32,594 nt of DNA from a virus, in IMG/VR virus record IMGVR_UViG_3300010388_000177, positions 1-32,594 of that record; one strand, given 5' to 3'. Within the stretch, counting starts at the first letter, position 1; every line of letters starts with the position of its first letter. The translations under genes were made by a program, and so were the position numbers. Shown piece after piece: positions 29,477 to 32,594 of this stretch. The notes under the pieces were generated by a model that was not told the origin of the DNA, made no database searches, and saw only the letters and a program-made list of their open reading frames with translations.

Positions 29477-30631
29477 ATGGCACTATTCGACAGATTTAGC
29501 AGAAAACCAGAACCCGTAAATGAAGCGGAAAAATTAAGCGGCGCAATAATGGAAACAATCAATATGAGATCGATTGATTTACCAATGCCGAAAGAACAAC
29601 GAGGTTATGACTGGGTTTTATTTGGCCCAAACAATCAGTTTCCAATTGAAATTCTTGAATATAGAAATTCAAGTTCAATTCACGACAGCATCATTGAAAG
29701 TAAAACAAACTTAATTGCTGGAAACGGCTTTATGTTTGGATTAACTCGTGAAGAAAGTAATGAATTTTTGGTTGATAATTGGAAGTTGGTTCCGTTTTGG
29801 AGCAAACTTGATAAAGTGTTTTGGATGGTCGCAAGAGATCAGCAAACATTTGGTTATTCTTGTTTTGAAGTTATTTATTCAATGGATCGAACAAGAATTG
29901 TTGATATCAACTGGATTGATGCTTCAAGAATTGCTTGTGGTAAAAAAGAAAACGGAAGCATAGATGATTATTATTATTCAGAAAATTGGAGTAATGTTAA
30001 ACAATATCCACCAAGAAAGATTGAAGCGTATAACCCAAACAAAGATGGTGTTCGTCAATTGATGTTTATTAAGCGTGATGATAACAATATGGATTATTAT
30101 TCTTTGCCTTATTATTACAGCGCACTTCGTTGGATTAAAGCGGATGGATTAATGGCTGAATATAACTTATCAGCAATATCAAATGGCTTTTCACCTTCAA
30201 TGGTTTTCAAGTTTTATAGAAAGCCAACACCAGAAGAAAGAAGGATGAACGCAGAAGGAATTAAAGCACAACACGGTGGCGCAAAGAACGCAGGAAAAGC
30301 AATCATACTTTATTCTGACGGAAAAGATTTGGCACCAGATGTTGATAAGATTGACGCAACTAATATTGACGCAAGATTACTTCAAGTTGCCGATCAAATC
30401 GTTCAACAAATCATTACAGCACACAGGGCACATCCTCAATTATTAGGAATTCAAACTCCTGGAAAATTAGGTTATTCATCTGAATTACTCCAATCTTGGG
30501 AAATCTTTGATGCGATGGTTATTCGACCAGAAAGAAAACTTGTGTTCGATGCGTTCAAACAAGTTCTTGCTTACAATGGTGTGGTAAGAGTTCAAATTGA
30601 ACCACTTGTTCCAATAAAAATTATACAATAA
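29477..30631 (+). CDS. Portal protein
   Basis: A 384-residue portal of the SPP1/HK97 type. The start (MALFDRFSRKPEPVNEAEKLSGAIM) is followed by YDWVLFGPNNQFPIEILEYRNSSSIH and the core FWMVARDQQTFGYSCFEVIYS. Later segments include VQQIITAHRAHPQLLGIQTPGKLG (about 310-335) and the crown-like end. It is short for a portal but complete in motif order. It sits after the capsid-tail module and 16 kb downstream of terL, an unusual place. It forms the ring through which DNA enters and leaves the capsid. Confidence 0.85.
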   Translation: MALFDRFSRKPEPVNEAEKLSGAIMETINMRSIDLPMPKEQRGYDWVLFGPNNQFPIEILEYRNSSSIHDSIIESKTNLIAGNGFMFGLTREESNEFLVDNWKLVPFWSKLDKVFWMVARDQQTFGYSCFEVIYSMDRTRIVDINWIDASRIACGKKENGSIDDYYYSENWSNVKQYPPRKIEAYNPNKDGVRQLMFIKRDDNNMDYYSLPYYYSALRWIKADGLMAEYNLSAISNGFSPSMVFKFYRKPTPEERRMNAEGIKAQHGGAKNAGKAIILYSDGKDLAPDVDKIDATNIDARLLQVADQIVQQIITAHRAHPQLLGIQTPGKLGYSSELLQSWEIFDAMVIRPERKLVFDAFKQVLAYNGVVRVQIEPLVPIKIIQ

Positions 30632-30633
30632 AT

Positions 30634-31200
30634 ATGGCAGCAACATTTTCAGCATTAATCATAGATGATGTTTATTTAAAACAATATACGCCACTTGGTA
30701 AGTCAGTTGATATTGACGAAATTTATCCATTTGTCGAAGAAGCACAAGATGTTTATATTCAGGATGTTTTAGGAACACCTTTATATAACGATATAATCTA
30801 TAAACTATACGCAGGTATAACTTATTCAGCCGTTGAAATGACTTTGGTTGATATTTGTTCGAAAGCACTTGCTTACTGGACTATGTATATGGCTTTGCCG
30901 CATTTAGCAATCAAGATAAGAAATCTTGGTGTGGCTCGACCAGTTGCTGAAAACGCACAGATATCATCAATGGAAGAATTAAAGTATATCAGGGAAGAAA
31001 TGAAAAATCTTGGTGAATTCTGGAATACTCGTGTTGTTAATTTCTTATGTGCGACTTCAAATCAATTTCCTTTATACGATGCGGCAACTGACGATATGTA
31101 TCCATCTGTGCGTCAATATGATAGCGATATTTATCTTGAAGATGGTTATAAAGATTTAACCTATGAAGAATTAAAGTTCTTAAAAAAATATTTATCTTAA
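30634..31200 (+). CDS. Head-tail connector (DUF6712-like)
   Basis: A 188-residue protein beginning MAATFSALIIDDVYLKQYTPLG, followed by EEAQDVYIQDVLGTPLYNDIIYKLY (35-59). This matches the head-tail adaptor-like family seen next to portals in Bacteroidota phages. The C-terminus is acidic with Tyr-rich repeats (YDSDIYLEDGYKDLTYEEL). It starts 2 bases after the portal stop, so the two are coupled. It probably binds the portal ring. Confidence 0.75.
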   Translation: MAATFSALIIDDVYLKQYTPLGKSVDIDEIYPFVEEAQDVYIQDVLGTPLYNDIIYKLYAGITYSAVEMTLVDICSKALAYWTMYMALPHLAIKIRNLGVARPVAENAQISSMEELKYIREEMKNLGEFWNTRVVNFLCATSNQFPLYDAATDDMYPSVRQYDSDIYLEDGYKDLTYEELKFLKKYLS

Positions 31201-31452
31201 ATGGCGACGATTGATATATTAACAATGATCGGTGGTGTTATGCTGGCGATAATCGGATATTTCTTAAAATCAACAATGGGTGAGTTAAAAGAAGTTAAAG
31301 AATTATCTTATAGAACGAAAAATCAATTGGATATTCTTAAAAACGACCATACAAATAAGTATGCGAATATAACCGATAAATTCGATGAATTAAAAACCGC
31401 TGTTGTTGATTTAACGAAAGAAATTAAAGAATTAAATAAAAGAAGCAGATAA
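31201..31452 (+). CDS. Small membrane protein with coiled coil (possible holin-like)
   Basis: An 83-residue protein. Residues 5-24 (DILTMIGGVMLAIIGYFLKS) form one membrane segment; residues 28-83 are a Lys/Glu/Leu coiled coil (GELKEVKELSYRTKNQLDIL, DELKTAVVDLTKEIKELNK). The layout resembles XhlA-type helpers of holins, or an inverted holin with a cytoplasmic coil. It abuts the connector (31200/31201) and shares a one-base overlap with the next gene (TAATG). No endolysin is recognised in this window, so the lysis role is only a suggestion. Confidence 0.55.
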   Translation: MATIDILTMIGGVMLAIIGYFLKSTMGELKEVKELSYRTKNQLDILKNDHTNKYANITDKFDELKTAVVDLTKEIKELNKRSR

Positions 31453-32039
31453 TGGCAATAAAAAACCTTTTAATAAAAAACAATCACTACGATGGTGTAA
31501 GAGCCGTTATAACCGCATCACAAAGCGGCATAACAAATTATTACTATACAGAAGCACAAGGTGATCGATTTTATTATACAATTACAGGAGCAACAGCATC
31601 ACCAAGATTGGAAACGGTTACCTTTGATGCTTACTTATCATTTACTATGTCGGGTTCGGCAACATATACATTTGATATTATTCCGATGCGTGCTGGTGAA
31701 ACTTGTTTTCTTGATGTAAGCACAACTGCTGTAAATGCTGATTGCTCGAAGGGTTATATCGCAAAAACATTTGGTGGTTTTAGGCATACAGGAACAACAC
31801 TGGCAAAAGTTCAAAATCAAATTGATATACAAAATCATAGTGATTTTTCATCAGCAGTTAAAATGGATTTTCAGGCATCAGGAACAGCATCAGTTCAAAT
31901 GATTTTAACAGGTCAATCAGGTGAAGTAATTGATTGGGATATTTACTTAAAATATACAAAAGGTTATCATACATTAACGACTGGCGGAAGTGGTGGTGGT
32001 GGTGCTTCACCTTGGTATCCAGTTCCACCAGAAGCATAA
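31452..32039 (+). CDS. Appendage protein with the shared C-terminal beta domain and Gly-rich tail
   Basis: A 195-residue protein. Residues 50-170 contain the domain pattern also found at 967-1389 and 22210-23361, with FGGFRHTGTTLAKVQNQIDI, FSSAVKMDFQASG and VIDWDIYLKYTKG. The tail GGSGGGGASPWYPVPPEA is a flexible Gly/Pro-rich end that could anchor a fibre. It is followed 30 bases later by the collagen-like fibre, and overlaps the membrane protein gene by one base. Probably a virion surface protein. Confidence 0.6.
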   Translation: MAIKNLLIKNNHYDGVRAVITASQSGITNYYYTEAQGDRFYYTITGATASPRLETVTFDAYLSFTMSGSATYTFDIIPMRAGETCFLDVSTTAVNADCSKGYIAKTFGGFRHTGTTLAKVQNQIDIQNHSDFSSAVKMDFQASGTASVQMILTGQSGEVIDWDIYLKYTKGYHTLTTGGSGGGGASPWYPVPPEA

Positions 32040-32069
32040 ACAAGTTGCCGATAAAAAGATATAATAAAT

Positions 32070-32594
32070 ATGAACGATAATAATAATTACATATACAAGA
32101 AGTTATCAGATGGTCGATATATCAAAGAACTTGATAATAAAATCGAACACCTTGCGTCAGCAGAAGAAGATGCTAAACTGGCAACTGATATTAGATCTTT
32201 GTTAAAAGGTGATAAAGGGCTTGATGGAACATCTGGAACATCTGGTCGTGATGGTGTTGATGGTGCTGACGGAAAAGAAGGTAAGATTGGAAGAACTGGT
32301 TTAACTGGGCCTCGTGGTTTTAATGGAACATCAGGTTCATCAGGTTCATCAGGTCAAGATGGAACATCTGGTCGTGATGGTGAAAAAGGTGAAAAAGGTG
32401 ATCGTGGTTTAAAAGGTGATAAAGGCGATCGAGGTGATAAAGGTTTTCCTGGATTACAAGGGCCCGCAGGTCGTGATGGATCTGCTGGTGTTTCAGGAAC
32501 ATCAGGAACATCAGCACCAGGATTTTCATCAGGAACTTCTGGATCTTCTGGAACATCAGGATTATCGGGTTCAAGTGGATCTTCTGGAACATCA
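32070..32594 (+). CDS. Collagen-like tail fibre, N-terminal part (continues at base 50 of the window)
   Basis: The first 175 codons of a fibre gene, ATG at 32070 after an A-rich stretch (TAATAAAT). Residues 1-46 form a helical, charged head (YIKELDNKIEHLASAEEDAK). From residue 47 on there are Gly-X-Y triplets of two kinds: acidic/basic (GEKGEKGDRGLKGDKGDRG, a strong collagen-stabilising type) and GTS/GSS (as in the fibre at 14373). The SGTSGTSAPG break (143-151) is shared with that fibre. The frame is still open at the window end and continues at base 50, giving about 355 residues in total. Probable role: a long trimeric tail fibre. Confidence 0.85.
   Translation, partial: MNDNNNYIYKKLSDGRYIKELDNKIEHLASAEEDAKLATDIRSLLKGDKGLDGTSGTSGRDGVDGADGKEGKIGRTGLTGPRGFNGTSGSSGSSGQDGTSGRDGEKGEKGDRGLKGDKGDRGDKGFPGLQGPAGRDGSAGVSGTSGTSAPGFSSGTSGSSGTSGLSGSSGSSGTS
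32546..32594. repeat. Terminal direct repeat, right copy
   Basis: Identical to bases 1-49. It lies within the collagen repeat and joins in frame to base 50. See the left copy at 1-49. Confidence 0.9.

Noticed and set aside
32320-32592. Minus-strand open frame opposite the second collagen-like fibre
   Set aside because: Same artefact of repeat DNA; composition is low-complexity and there is no start context.
1-32594. Diversity-generating retroelement
   Set aside because: Several fibre genes would be natural targets, but no reverse transcriptase and no template/variable repeat pair were seen.
1-32594. CRISPR array
   Set aside because: The regular repeats present are collagen-coding and in frame; there are no equal spacers and no cas genes.
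1-32594. tRNA genes
   Set aside because: No cloverleaf with T-loop GGTTCRANYC-type sequence was noticed on reading either strand.

Overview
This window looks like one complete genome unit of a small, AT-rich tailed phage of a Bacteroidota host (Flavobacterium-like). The phage call rests on a terminase large subunit, portal, HK97-type capsid protein, XkdF-type prohead protease, tape measure protein and collagen-like fibres. The long tape measure gene and the lack of a recognisable sheath suggest a non-contractile (siphovirus) tail. The host call rests on minus-strand promoters of the TTTG/TAnnTTTG type, start codons preceded by A-rich rather than Shine-Dalgarno sequence, and resemblance to structural proteins typical of Bacteroidota phages. 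The first and last 49 bases are identical, and one collagen-fibre gene reads in frame across the join. The unit is therefore probably circular or circularly permuted, about 32,545 bp.

Layout. (1) 29114 to 2323 through the join, plus strand: portal, head-tail connector, small membrane protein, several host-binding appendage proteins, a collagen-like fibre and a LamG-like protein, ending at a perfect bidirectional terminator (2306-2333). (2) 2337-9250, minus strand: about sixteen mostly small genes forming the presumed early/regulatory region. They include a composite HAD-phosphatase-like protein, two sigma-factor-like proteins, three cysteine-rich zinc proteins and many short acidic unknowns. 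The block has at least two well-formed promoters (8060-8090 and 9255-9285) and a terminator (5940-5972). (3) 8338-8824, inside that block, has no gene. Its base skew is reversed, it folds into a run of hairpins, and a 7-bp loop pairing suggests a pseudoknot. It is the best candidate here for an undescribed structured RNA. (4) 9251-9479 holds a strong hairpin and two mutually exclusive inverted repeats in front of the plus-strand genes. (5) 9480-13098: ParB-like protein, ABC-ATPase/acetyltransferase fusion, GIY-YIG nuclease, small and large terminase. (6) 13114-23361: a probable tail assembly chaperone with a frameshift site, tail completion proteins, fibres and large baseplate/hub proteins. 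(7) 23379-28995: tape measure, protease-scaffold, major capsid and tail tube, ending at a second strong terminator (29021-29055).

How it may work (inference): host RNA polymerase with the Bacteroidota housekeeping sigma factor reads the minus-strand genes. The two sigma-like products could then redirect polymerase to the plus-strand packaging and structural genes. The structural genes are present but in a shuffled order, with the portal far from the terminase. I recognise no DNA polymerase, helicase, primase, integrase, repressor or endolysin. Replication and lysis must therefore depend on the host or on some of the unrecognised genes.
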